A DNA stretch of 64,000 bases, taken from the NCBI GenBank assembly GCA_964030475.1, contig CAXIPT010000006.1, forward strand, positions 405,231 through 469,230, given 5' to 3'. Below the pieces are notes generated by a model. It was not told the origin of the DNA and did no database searches. It saw only the letters and a list, made by a program, of their open reading frames with translations. This document shows positions 21,895 through 33,039 of this stretch, piece after piece. Position 1 is the first letter of the stretch. Each line of letters opens with the position of its first letter. Source of the DNA: Tethya wilhelma (lineage: Eukaryota; Porifera; Demospongiae; Tethyida; Tethyidae). Both the position numbers and the translations under genes were made by a program.

Positions 21895-22467
21895 TAGCCT
21901 CGTCCCCAGGCCCAAAAGAGGACCTGGTACACACTGTTTGCGCATGCGCGTAATTATCGCCGTGAAACCACAAGGTTTTGAGAAGATTTGTGGGTGTGTT
22001 CATAGATGACGTATGTATATCGAATGCTAAACGAGTTCTAGGGTGTCTTAGAGAGCTTCTGTGAGCCTATTTAGACTTAGTAGTTGTAGAGAAGCTAATC
22101 GAGTAGTACCTCATTAGATCAAGAAGCTTACAACCATCATCTGCGTTGGCAAAGTTGAGAAATTGTCAGCGGTGAGTGTCTGTGTCTTGAAATACCACAA
22201 AAACTAATTCAAAGTGATAGATAGGTAGAAATATATCCAGCGATCTACTCTCAGCCAAAAACTTTGGCTAAAAATACTGCTATTCTGTGGATCACTTTTC
22301 TTAATACTTTTTAAATGGGGGTCCAAGGTACATTAATTGAGAAGTGACATCAAAGTATACGGACGTGTGTTGATAGTTTTCAATCGCCCTGGAATTCCAG
22401 GGCGATTAAGCGCATGCGCAAACAGTGTGTACCAGGCCCTCTCTTTGCGGGCCTGGGAACGAGGCTA
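21895..22467. mobile_element. Mutator-like inverted-repeat element
   Basis: Ends 'tagcctcgtccccaggccc' (left) and 'gggcctgggaacgaggcta' (right) are inverted repeats extending about 60-70 bp inward through 'acactgtttgcgcatgcgc'. Identical 10-bp sequences gatgtttgca flank it (21885-21894 and 22468-22477). A 9-11 bp duplication with long inverted repeats fits Mutator-like elements. 573 bp, no transposase. Parts of the family occur at 14392-14735 and 24136-24207. Confidence 0.82.
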
Positions 22468-22599
22468 GATGTTTGCACAACCTGGAGTAGATTTTCACGA
22501 GCAGTCTAATGGTAATAGTCTCGGAGCAGCAACGCCCACAAGTAAGTCAGAATAGCGTCCGATAATTGATGGTGTCTGAGCATTGATCGCTTACTCTAC

Positions 22600-23190
22600 A
22601 AAACAAGAAATTAGTGTTTTTGGACTTAGAAATTTTCTAAGACAAAATTGTACATTTTTGACGTCAACCTTATCTTGCCTCAAAATCATTTTCTAGCACA
22701 AAAGAAACTTTGGTGAAAATTTACCTTTCAACACCTGGAACATTCTCTTGGGGTAAAAACATTGTTTTTGAAAAACAAGTTTTTTTCACAGTACAGAACA
22801 AGAACTTAATCTTTTTGGACTAAGAAAAGACCAAAAAGTTAATTTTAGACAAAAGACATTATTTATTTTGTCTAAAAAACATTTTCTAGCAGAAAAGAAA
22901 CACTTTTGTGAAAATTTACTTATTGAAACATCATTAAAAAACAAAATAATTTTTTTGTGAAAAACTAACTTTTCTCATGGTACAGAGAAAATACTTAGTC
23001 TTTTTGACTTAGAAAATTTTCTGAGACCAAAAAGTACACTTTGAAAAAAAAAGTTTAGTTTGCCTTGAAAACATTATCTAGCTCAGAAGAAACACTTTGG
23101 CGAAAATCAACACATGAAACATTCTCTTCAGCTAAAAACATTGTTAAAAACAAAATTTAAAGAATAATAAATTAGTCTTTGTGAGTGAAT
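22600..23190. repeat. Three degenerate tandem units of about 190 bp
   Basis: The phrases 'gacttagaaattttctaaga', 'catttttctagca(c/g)aaaagaaac' and 'ggtgaaaatttac' (or near variants) recur at spacings of about 185-195 bp. AT-rich, no coding potential. It lies between copy E and reductase copy 2. Confidence 0.65.
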
Positions 23191-23467
23191 ATGGAAAGAC
23201 AATCCACATGTACCAATGCTATAAAGTGTATTAGTTAATGAAAACGGCTGGACTAAAATGATAATTCTTTTCGCTGAATGCTGGGAACTTAATTTTGAGA
23301 TGGAAATAAAACTCTGATACTAAGCTAGTGATCATATCGAATCAGGCAGAAAAATTGAGGAGTGCATGGTTTCTCAACATCAACAAATAGTCCATTACTC
23401 ATATCAATAAATAGTCCATTGCTCATGATCAATGTGATGCCTGTATGTACTAACAGTCTTTACTCAC

Positions 23468-24136
23468 TTATAAATCCATTCATTGACAGCATCTATGTCT
23501 CCTCTCAGACTCTCAGGGTAAAGGTCAACCTTCCCCTGCTCCTCAGTCTTACAAAACTCATTGAACTCAGAATTGAGCATTCTAATGATCTCGGAGCTTT
23601 CATTGCTCACAATAGTGCTGGTCTTCTTGTCCCAGAGAACAGGAACTGTGAACCTACCCTGAGGGGGTGGGAAATGATTGGTACAACTTCATTCAATTAA
23701 GGAAAGACAGTATAGCGGGTAAATTTGGTGAGAATTAAATGCCGAAATAATTGGCAAACTATTCACGTGAATTTGCCAAATTTCAAGCCTGCCAAATTTA
23801 CCCACTATACGGTACAATCAATATATTTTTATGAGGATCCAGTTCGATAGACCAATCTGAATCGCTATCTCGCTGCAATTTTGTGTAAAAAATTGGACTC
23901 CGACCATTTTTATTATTTTTCGAGAAATTGGGAAATTATTTGCGCAATAATAGACACATACCTGATAGTCTTTGTCTGCCTTGAAGTAGACCTCACTGAG
24001 GTGGGTGGAGCCATTCACTGTGTCCTCTGTCGCCCCCTCGACTTCCGGGTTGAAGCTCCACCCCTTGGCGCCGAGGAAGTGCTGCACTACATCCACTGTG
24101 ATGATATCCTCAAGTCCTTTCAGCTTGCGAACGACT
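23468..24136 (-). pseudogene. Glutathionyl-hydroquinone reductase copy 2, N-terminal fragment cut by an element
   Basis: Exons on the minus strand: from 24136 to 23962 and 23468-23658. The first encodes VRKLKGLEDIITVDVVQHFL and the GWSFNPEVEGATED region; the second has TVPVLWDKK and NESSEIIRMLNSEF. Here the frame through the region broken in copy 1 is intact. Upstream, at 24136, the exon is interrupted inside the codons after the CPWA-containing region by a Mutator-like terminal sequence; the catalytic Cys exon part is missing. Introns and the flank around 23340-23460 match copy 1, so the two are direct duplicates. Confidence 0.8.
23690..23815. mobile_element. Small 'tatagcgggtaaattt' palindromic element
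   Basis: Begins 'tatagcgggtaaatttggtg' and ends 'ccaaatttacccactatac', inverted to each other. Related elements lie at 52010-52235 and, more loosely, 25060-25272. It sits in the intron of reductase copy 2. Confidence 0.65.
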
Positions 24137-24207
24137 AGCCTCGTTCCCAGGCCCGCAAAGAGAGGGCCTGGTACACACTGTTTGCGCATGCGCTTAATCG
24201 CCCTGGA
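24136..24207. mobile_element. One terminus of the Mutator-like family inside a reductase exon
   Basis: 'tagcctcgttcccaggcccg' through 'gcgcatgcgcttaatcgcc' equals the right terminus of the 21895-22467 element in inverted orientation. It starts exactly where reductase exon homology stops. The other end is not visible before the single N at 24282, so the element is either truncated or cut by the join. Confidence 0.75.
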
Positions 24208-24653
24208 ATGGACCGTATTCATAATTATTTTTCCAACTAACGCGCACCACGCTGAGGGGTACTTTTTAGCGCTCCAGCTGCNTGTGTGTGTGTGTGTGTG
24301 TGTGTGATTTAATTTGCTGCTCATCATCTCTCCAGGGGTATCAACAATGGTGTCTATCGTTCTGGTTTTGCTCAGACTCAAGAGGCCTAGGACTCAGCCA
24401 TCTCTGAGGTGTTCTCCTGTCTTGATAGAGTTGAAGACATTCTCTCTCATCAGCGCTACCTCAATGGGTCCGCCATAACTGAGGCCGATGTGAGGCTCTT
24501 TGTCACTCTGGTCAGATTTGACTCTGTCTACGTCACACACTTTAAGGTAAGGAATGTATAAATTAAATATTGTCATAAAAGGGTTAAAATTTTATGTTAC
24601 GAAGGAGGTCAAAGTTCAACCTACTTTTTTGGAACTTTTTGTGTATACACATG

Positions 24654-24655
<2 letters not shown>

Positions 24656-24712
<57 letters not shown>
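24656..24712. repeat. (CA)n microsatellite forming an acceptor site
   Basis: An uninterrupted CA run ends in the AG at 24711-24712 that opens the second reductase C-terminal exon. Confidence 0.85.
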
Positions 24713-24713
<1 letters not shown>

Positions 24714-25059
24714 GCAATGCCAAACGTATCATTGACTATCCCAACATGTGGAGCTATGTTCGTGACCTCTACCAGACCCCTGGCTTTGGGGAGACAGTGA
24801 ACAGAACACACATTGACCACCATTACTATGTGAGTTCAGATACAGTATAGTCACGGGAAAGTTTCATGGAGTCTAATTTTTGATTTTAGACTTCTGTGGA
24901 TGATTATTATTAGCAATGCTTTTGTAGATGCATGATCTTGGTCTGTGAAAGTTACTCAGTGTCAATGATCTGCCAAACTTGACTACTGTAATAGTATGGT
25001 AGTACTGTTTTCAAACAAATAAAATGTATTTATTCTTTACAACTTTTCCGCTAAAGGGT

Positions 25060-25272
25060 ATATACCGTATAGCACCAAAATTTGGCGGATTTTAATATTG
25101 GCAGATTGGCGGTTTGGTAAGGACTGCTAATATTAAATCCGCCAAACAAACAGTCGTTTTTGCGCATGCATGTAATATTGATGCAAGCGCAAACGCCAAA
25201 ATAAAATCTGCCAATCATGAAATTTTGGACAATCCGCCAAATTTTATTCCCGCCAATATTTTGTGCTATACA
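25060..25272. mobile_element. Palindromic element in reductase intron
   Basis: 'ccgtatagcaccaaaatttg' and 'aatattttgtgctatacag' are inverted ends; internal GGCGGATT/CCGCCAA motifs repeat. About 213 bp, non-coding. Confidence 0.6.
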
Positions 25273-25757
25273 GTAGTACTCAGTAATGTTTTGAAAGATA
25301 TGAAGAAATGTAAGAATATTTCTTTTTTCCTTTGTTTTGTAGGTGAGCCATGATAGTATTAACCCCAAGAGGATTGTACCCATTGGACCAGATATTGATT
25401 TCAATGCTCCTCATAGTAGGGACACACAGTTTCAGTGATTGACATCAAGATCCTTACAGCGTTTGACAAGCTAAGTGTCATATTAAAAAAATATTATATT
25501 GTTTTAATCTTTATTACTATATATACCATTTGGAATTATTAATTATTATTAATATCCTTTGACTTTAGCATGTATACATACAGCATAATATAATTTAAAA
25601 ATTGTTAGGCTATGTACTAATAATGCATTACATCATAATTACATCATCTATATTTGAATTTAATTTCGAAGTAGCTATGACACAACAAGTCTTTAAGTTT
25701 AGAATTCAAAGCTCACACTCCACACACTAAGTCTGTAAGTAACTTCAATGTTTAATA

Positions 25758-28700
25758 TCAGATGATATTAAATTTCATGGATAAACTTTTAACCTTGCTT
25801 GCATCACAGCCACGTGGTATCACTCTCACTCTATGCAGACCCACTTCCAGGCCTTCATAATGCACTGGGCTATGGCCTGCAGAGTTGTACAGGACAAACA
25901 TGAATGGTTATGCATAAACATAGTAACAGTAATGAGCAACAGCTTTCACAGCATAACATTAATTGGGGCGAGCCTGAGCGAGCCCCATTGGAACGGTGAA
26001 ACATTGAGGCAACTGTAACGGCGTTGACCAAACCGGAATAGCTATGCTCAAATTACGCGAAAAATTAAAAGAAAATTAAACATCCTGGCCTCAGATTTAT
26101 TTACGGTATTTCTATTTACACGGGCACACGCAAAATCGAAGAACATTGAAAGAGCTGGACGTGCACAGATCGACTCTGAAAAGTCCTTCAAGCATATGCT
26201 TCAAGTTAGTTGTTGCTTTTGTCTAACAGTACTGGCAGTCTACCACTCACAGTCAGCTCAGCCTGGCAGTACTTCCACTCATGTCGTCAGCTAAGCATGA
26301 CAGTACTGCCACTCACAGTCAGCTCAGTCTGACAGTACCGCCACTCAGTCTCACAGCCTGACAGTAATGCCACTCACAGTCAGCTAAGCCTAGCTTATTT
26401 CTTCACTCCTTCCCAGGCGAATGGGCAGCCAGCCTGCTTGTGGCCTTGAGTTGTACTTATAACATATTCTCAATTTTGCCTATAACAAGAGTACAAAAGA
26501 GCTTGAGAGCAGCAACTTGCCTTACATGGGCTGATAGCACGAGGCAGCACAAGTGATATGCGCATGCGCGGCGACTACAAATAGGCGTGGCGTTCATCGA
26601 TTAACTACGTTTAACTCCGTTAAACCTCATTTACTGGTTCACGAGGCTAGTAATTATAATCACGCAAAAACAGGAGTTGATCTCGTGGGAGTTGACCTCG
26701 TGAGAAGTTGATCTCGCAGGAATTGATTGTATGAGAGTTGATTTCGCGGGAGTTGATTTCACGAGAATTGATCTCGTGAGAAGACACCACTTTGTCAATA
26801 GCATAGTCCTGTGAATGAAGATCCTTCGCTCAGGCTCGCCCAACGATGTTTCCATCTGACTAGTAAGATTCGTATACACCGTGTGTAACAAAACACATTT
26901 TCCTATATGGATACATGAATGTGTTCTGTGCTATGTACATAATCATGCATACATAATACCAGAGTGCATGGTACATACAATAAATTATGGCTTACATGGT
27001 ATTCGTGAGCCTTTGTCAATCACACAGATGTAAGATTCAATCGGACCTCTTCCAATGAATTGAATAGCAACATCTGTTCCTTCAACTTCTATGCCTTCGT
27101 TTATGAGAGACACTACACAGAAGTCTTCATCATCAGCTATATACAGTAAGAATTAAGATTAGTTTACAGAATAGCCTGCAATAATACTACCTCTTCCCTT
27201 CAAATTCTGTTCATGCTTCTAATAAAACAAAAATTATCCATAAAGCAAAGTAAATGGGCATAAAGGCTGCTATATATCATTGAAAAAAATCATTAATTTT
27301 TTGGTCTGATCGATTTCAACAATCATAGACTAAAGGTACTAACTTACTGATGTGAATCAGCCTTCGTTCTACAGCTTTTTCGTTGCGGTCATTTGTTGCC
27401 AGTACTCTGAAGATGTACGATCCTGTTGACAAACCTTTATATTGTACCGATTTTGATGTACCTGCATTCATTACACACACGTATATAATCATACAATCAT
27501 AGAATCATAGTGATTTCAGTGTACCCTCCCCCCCTCCCCGTGACACACAAACACACAATAAGTTATCATATATTTTAATTATTAATGTATGCTATTGAAA
27601 ACCATATGCGCGCAGCTAAAAAGCCCCTCTAAGTAATAAAAACCTTAAACCTTTATGACAAAGGTTATTCTTTTTCCTATGGCATTGTACTGAGTAACTC
27701 ACATTGTTGTACTGGGTGTCCTGAAAGAAAGCAACTTGCCGTTTTTATCGGCATACTTCCTTCAAAATCAACATAGACATCATGACCATTCACCCTTGGA
27801 CTGCTATTAATGAGTCTTAGATGAAACGGTGGTTCTGCATGTAAAAAAGCCACAAAATTATATTATTGTACATATATTATTTTATATCACTGATACGCTA
27901 TAAACTCAACAAATTTTGTCACATATAAATACCTTTTTCTTGACAGAAAGACCCAATGTATCCCTGTGGACACAGACACATGTAGGTGCCAGCATGTTGC
28001 ATACAGGTGCCATTATTCTTGCAGATGTTCTTCCCACATTCAAGCATCACTATACGTATTAAAATACCACAATTTAAGCAAAGAAGCTATTATTAATAGG
28101 CATTGATATTTAAAATTAATGTTAGGGTTAAACTAAACCAATTAAGTCATTATAGTAAGCCTGATCTGAGTGAACGTGATAGTTGTTGTGAAAACATACC
28201 AGGCTCTGTGCATCGGTATCCAGAATAACCTTCAGCACACCGACAAGTATTATTTTCCACACACACCCCATGTTCACAAACTGGATCACACACAACTGCA
28301 TTGGCAAATAGATGCGCATTAAAGTAAGTAATGATTCACACTTTTATGGAATTTAAACATACTTGGTTTAGACAGTTCTACAATTTCTTCAAAAGCTTGA
28401 CTCCCATTCATCGTGGCAACGCCTATCTCGATTCGTTTAGTCGTAGCAACATCAAAGAGACAGAATTTGTCCTCACCACACACGCTCTTTGCTTCATCTT
28501 CCAGTGCCTTGTCTTCAAAGAGGGGTTCAAAGACGGGCTGAAAGGTTGGATCGTAAAATTCGTTCCAGCTGTCACCAGGACGATAGGTGAAATGAGAGTC
28601 CGACTGGTCGCTTATAATCCCTAACAAAGAAAAAAAAATTAGCAAAACACAAAGACAAACAAACAAACAAAAATTATTATGTCATGTACTCTTATGCATA

Positions 28701-31096
28701 ATCTACATGTCTCTTTCAGTTGAATAATAGCCAAAAGTTTGTTGACGATCTGCAGGGAGTCAAGCAGGCTGGGACTATACTAATACTCGTCGATATGCAT
28801 AAATTATATCCAGGTTTTACTCATTGAATTATACTAATAAATTAAGATTATGCATAAAAATCCCTAATATTATAGAGAAACCATGCATATACCGACCCTC
28901 CTACAATAAGTCTAATGGACCTATGCAAGCACTACAGTGAGCTGAGTTATGCATACAAAAGCTAAAAAATAATCAGTTTAAGGTATCGTATGAGAATGTT
29001 AGCATAACTAACTAGTTAGTATTCATTTTTTTAAAGAAAAACTCACATGTCATTCCGAACAAAGAATGAATATCTTCGAGTGAGGAATCAGCTAAAATGT
29101 GCCCACTGGCAGATTTTGGAATCAAATCATCCTCAGCGACTCCATTATAGTTGCCCATCAAGCCACGGGTGTGACCTTTAAGTTGGTTGGGCAAGGTGAC
29201 TAACATTACAGAGATGATTCCATTTTCAGCTTTCAGTTCGATGCTAACTCCACCAGAAAAAGTCGCCAGAATTGTTCCATTTTCTTTATCCGTTATCGTG
29301 ACATTGTTGAAATTTTGCTCCAAAATATCGTCGAATTCTACCGTCAACCCGTCCACAATGGTTCGAATGCCACCAGGTCGAATTTCAAATTGTACCACAG
29401 TCGAAGTTTCCTCTTGAATGGCAACAATTGCAGTGAATACGGTCCCAGGTGCATTTTCACCATCAGAATCTTGGACCTGCTCCATCCGACCTTGAAGTGT
29501 GAAGCTATTGTCGTCTGTTTCAATGAGAGTGAATTCGCCTTTTCCATTGAAAGTGTACTTTAGACCATCGAGAGTCACAATGTGTGGATCTCCATAAATG
29601 CAGGCTTTACGTACATATGCATGGGTGTTGTGCATGTGTATAAGTAATTAGTTATAGCTAATTGTGTATTAATTTTATTCAATTTAGTTAAGGAAAAAAT
29701 TCAATGCTTTCAATATTGCTAGTAAATCAACAGACTCGTCCAGGGAAAGCATAAGGCCTGCCTAGCTACCATTTCATATAGGTTTCAGTTTCATTCACAG
29801 GACCTAGAAGAATTCTAAGAATATAAGCCATTTTAATTGATACTAATCTTATTGGGGGGCGGGGAATTTGAATGAGGCTGATGAAATAAAATCTATAATT
29901 ATTATAATCATACCTGGTACAGTTAGCCGAAACATTCCTGCTGCTCCAGATGGTCTCTGATTATAGTAAGCACCACAATTTGAAGTACCTTCGCCAGACT
30001 TGCAACACACCACATTAGGCAAGAGATCTTCTAAAAGGTGCATGTTGAAATCAGACTTAGGAGAAACCAGGTCAGCACTTCCACCTCTTGGTGCACCAAT
30101 CAACAGCCCACCATCATTTTCGTAGCAACACTGCTGTCCTTGACCATCTTTATTTGGTCTGTAAAGAGTGTGAAAACACTATTGATGGTTTGTGAATTGC
30201 ATAAATTATAATATTATCATGATTATTTTCAATACTAACCTTAATAATAATTATTATGCTAGACTAATAATAAACGTTATGTTTGTTTTTCAAAACTAAT
30301 GGTTAGTACAATTATTATTTAATAGCTACATGCAATGAGCGTTTCTACATGTATATAGTTACACATGCAACTCACGTTACTTGTCTGTAACAAGCCGTTA
30401 GATTTGGGTGGAAAAATCTCCGTGAACTTCGTGCGTACCCTGTATTGCCCATTATTGACTGTTGATTATCTTCCCTCTCATATTCTGAGTCTATTTGAGC
30501 TACACGGAGGATCGGTGGACAAGGTGGCAGATTTCCAAGTGTCAGTTGCATACCAGCGTTTCCTTCAACTTCAGACCACATATCACACACAGTTCGAACA
30601 TTGAGATCAGAAGCTTCACTGGACTTCATGAACCCCACACCAGTCCATACTCCAGCCGACTGAGGCACCATGATCGAGCTGCTATTTTCAGGTTCTTGTG
30701 CTTGTCTCTTTTGAGCAGAATGCTCACTCACAGACACTTTGAGTGCTACGGGGCACACATTGAACATAAATTGAGTCGAACTTGGATACGGGCATGCAAT
30801 CGACATACTAGGAAGCATAAAACTCGCTTCACCACTGTTTGGTTGGTCTGAAGCCAGGGTCATTATTTTTGTCCATCTCGATCTTAATCTTGGACTTCGA
30901 CCAAGAACACGATGATAGTAAAGCTCAATATCAATTGTAAATGGATCAGCATTTTCCATGATATAGGGAGGAAGAAGTGTTTCAGGCATCCATGTAAATG
31001 TGTACATTTGTTCTTGAACAAAGAGCAAATCTGAAGGCTCAAAGTCGACACCATAGCTTCTTTCTGGTGATACTGTGTGTGTATACGTGTGTGTAT

Positions 31097-31140
<44 letters not shown>

Positions 31141-32779
31141 TTATGATGTTCTTGATCTATAAGTATATCCTTATATTATATGCACGTCACTAGCTACAAT
31201 TGCAAATTTGCACTAGGTGTGTTAAAATTACAAACCATGGTCAAAATCATGCCATAATAATCACAATTATCATTATATTATGCCATCCTACATAAACTAT
31301 GTTGACAATAATAATAATTAGCTATTATTGTAATTATCATGGTAGAGGAATGATCAGCACTTCCTGAAAAAATTCAATCCAGTTTGTAAAATTTGCCAAA
31401 TAATAATAAAGAATTATACTCATCTCTGAATACTATGCATGATATCGTAAACTAACTTGAATAAAAAGTTGAATCAAATTCCCTTGATTTAAACCGAAGA
31501 GGGGGACCCTCATCTAAGATTCGAGTAAACTTCACCGTGAATCTTAGAGCACCAATTTTCATCACGGTTGGAGAAACACACAGCATGAGTGATTCACTAA
31601 CAAAAGATATTTTCCCATTCAAGTTATCAATACTGCAAGAAATCAAGTCACTTTCTCTGAAACACAGTCCAGAGATTAGAATCCCCGTTCCACCTAGCAT
31701 GTTTCCCACCCTTGGAGAGATAGTTATCTGAGCTGAAGATAAGAAAACAAAAGTTAAGTACATATTATGCATGAAGCTGTAACAGCTATAATAGGACTTG
31801 AGATATTATATAGCTAGTCTAAGACTAAGTAATAGCAATGTTTCCTCCAAGACATAATTATGTTTAAAATTTCCCAAACCGCCAATCCACCAATATTAAA
31901 TTCCAGCAAATTTATGTGCTATACGGTATAATCCCTCTATAAATTTGTAATTCCACACCCATAAAAAAGGATTAAGAGCACGTGAATGACAGGGCTATAA
32001 TATTATAGATTATATACTGTAATTTAGTACATACCATCATCAATGTCTTCAGTACACCCACCACCTATGATGGCTTCTCTGTCCACACGAAACAACCACA
32101 CACCAGGTAGTTGGATGTTGCTGGTTTCATAAATGGTCAACAAGCGATCTGTCATTGAGTCTGGATGACTGAAGAATCGAATACCATCTCCAGCATTAAA
32201 GCCGACTTGAGCTGGGATTCCAAAATGATCTTGACTCCACAACCACTGTATTAGTCCATCGGCATACAGAAACATTGTAAATGATCTCAAGCCATCAGTT
32301 ACTAAGACACATTGAAATGTGTTATTCTGTGGTGTGTGCATGGTATATATAGTTATATGCACAGTAAAATTTCATTATACATATAGACAGTATTATAATT
32401 GATTATATACCCTGTCTGTTATCGATGGAAAGACTCCTACATGATCCCAGGTGGCAATAAACAATGATAGCGGTTCAAATCTGCTCTGATCAATAAATGC
32501 GCCCCGTATCAATCCTCTTGCCCTCCGTAGGAGGTCAGAGTCATCAGTTTCTCGATACCAAACATCCCCTCCTTCATCAGGCCTTGTATCTGAGTCTGCC
32601 CAAAATGGAGCAATAATTTGAGTTGTTGCGATGTTGTTTGGATCGAGTGGAAAAGGTTGTGGGACATAAGTGCTGACAGGACGCAAAAATGAGATGTCCC
32701 CATTGGCATTTACCTGCACATGTACAATAAATTTAAAATTGAAAATTTTAAGCATTGACGTGAAGTAATTGTGTGTGTG

Positions 32780-32823
<44 letters not shown>

Positions 32824-33039
32824 ATAGTAACTCACATAAAGTGTGTCATGGTCTTGTCCAAAGTAAGAAAATGAGCTGATGTTAAGTTGAATTGGATCGG
32901 ACGACACATCCAGAATTTTTGGTAGTCTTGCATCTCCAACTTCAGCTCCAAAAGGGAAAAACTCATCAAGTGGAATCCCACCAATCAGAGTGCCATGAAA
33001 CAAAAGTGTCACAAGCACGATAAAAACTATAACTGTCAT
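25758..33039 (-). CDS. Secreted NIDO-AMOP-VWD-EGF protein (paralogue 1), intact
   Basis: Fourteen minus-strand exons: 32836-33039, 32411-32713, 32035-32326, 31457-31732, 30376-31072, 29914-30158, 29047-29604, 28363-28620, 28200-28295, 27933-28049, 27703-27834, 27348-27461, 26996-27136, 25758-25876. They total 3552 nt, 1183 residues plus stop. Order: signal peptide (MTVIVFIVLVTLLF), NIDO (about 80-255, WYRE and FIATWD), an IPT/E-set-like domain (about 268-355, GGTGILISG and CVSP), an unassigned segment, AMOP (about 540-665, CYRQ and GQQCCY), VWD (about 675-840, GDPHIVTLDG and GLMGNYNG), a CGEDKFCLFD module, two EGF repeats, then Cys-containing modules. NIDO-AMOP-VWD is the layout of SUSD2, MUC4 and insect Mesh, membrane or matrix proteins. 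No membrane helix or sushi domain is visible here, so it is probably secreted. Confidence 0.88.
25963..26843. mobile_element. Inverted-repeat element in last intron of paralogue 1
   Basis: Ends 'gcgagcctgagcga' and 'tcgctcaggctcgc' are inverted. Inside are two tandem blocks: about 26240-26400, a roughly 42-bp unit around 'cactcacagtcagctcag', and about 26670-26785, a roughly 18-bp unit around 'gagttgatctcgtg'. About 881 bp, non-coding. Confidence 0.7.
31077..31138. repeat. (GT)n microsatellite at acceptor of exon 5
   Basis: On the minus strand this reads (CA)n and ends in the CAG directly before exon 5 (start 31072) of the NIDO paralogue. Confidence 0.8.

Larger units (their letters stand above)
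24336..25438 (+). pseudogene. Glutathionyl-hydroquinone reductase, C-terminal half, with in-frame TAG
   Basis: Exons on the plus strand: 24336-24546, 24713-24829 and 25343-25438 (stop TGA). They encode GVYRSGFAQTQEA, the HQRYLNG and ITEADVRLFVTLVRFD segments, HFK then NAKRIIDYPNMWSYVRDLYQ, and NPKRIVPIGPDIDF, all hallmarks of the helical half of this family. A TAG at 24388-24390 replaces the usual Tyr codon after QEA. The first exon joins in phase with the minus-strand N-terminal halves (Y then K G I N N G V Y), but lies on the other strand. A (CA)n tract runs directly to the acceptor at 24711. A single N at 24282 precedes it. Confidence 0.83.

Noticed and set aside
26670..26785. Repetitive ORF with Ser-Thr-Pro units on the minus strand
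   Set aside because: It is a translated minisatellite inside an inverted-repeat element, with no start or splice context.
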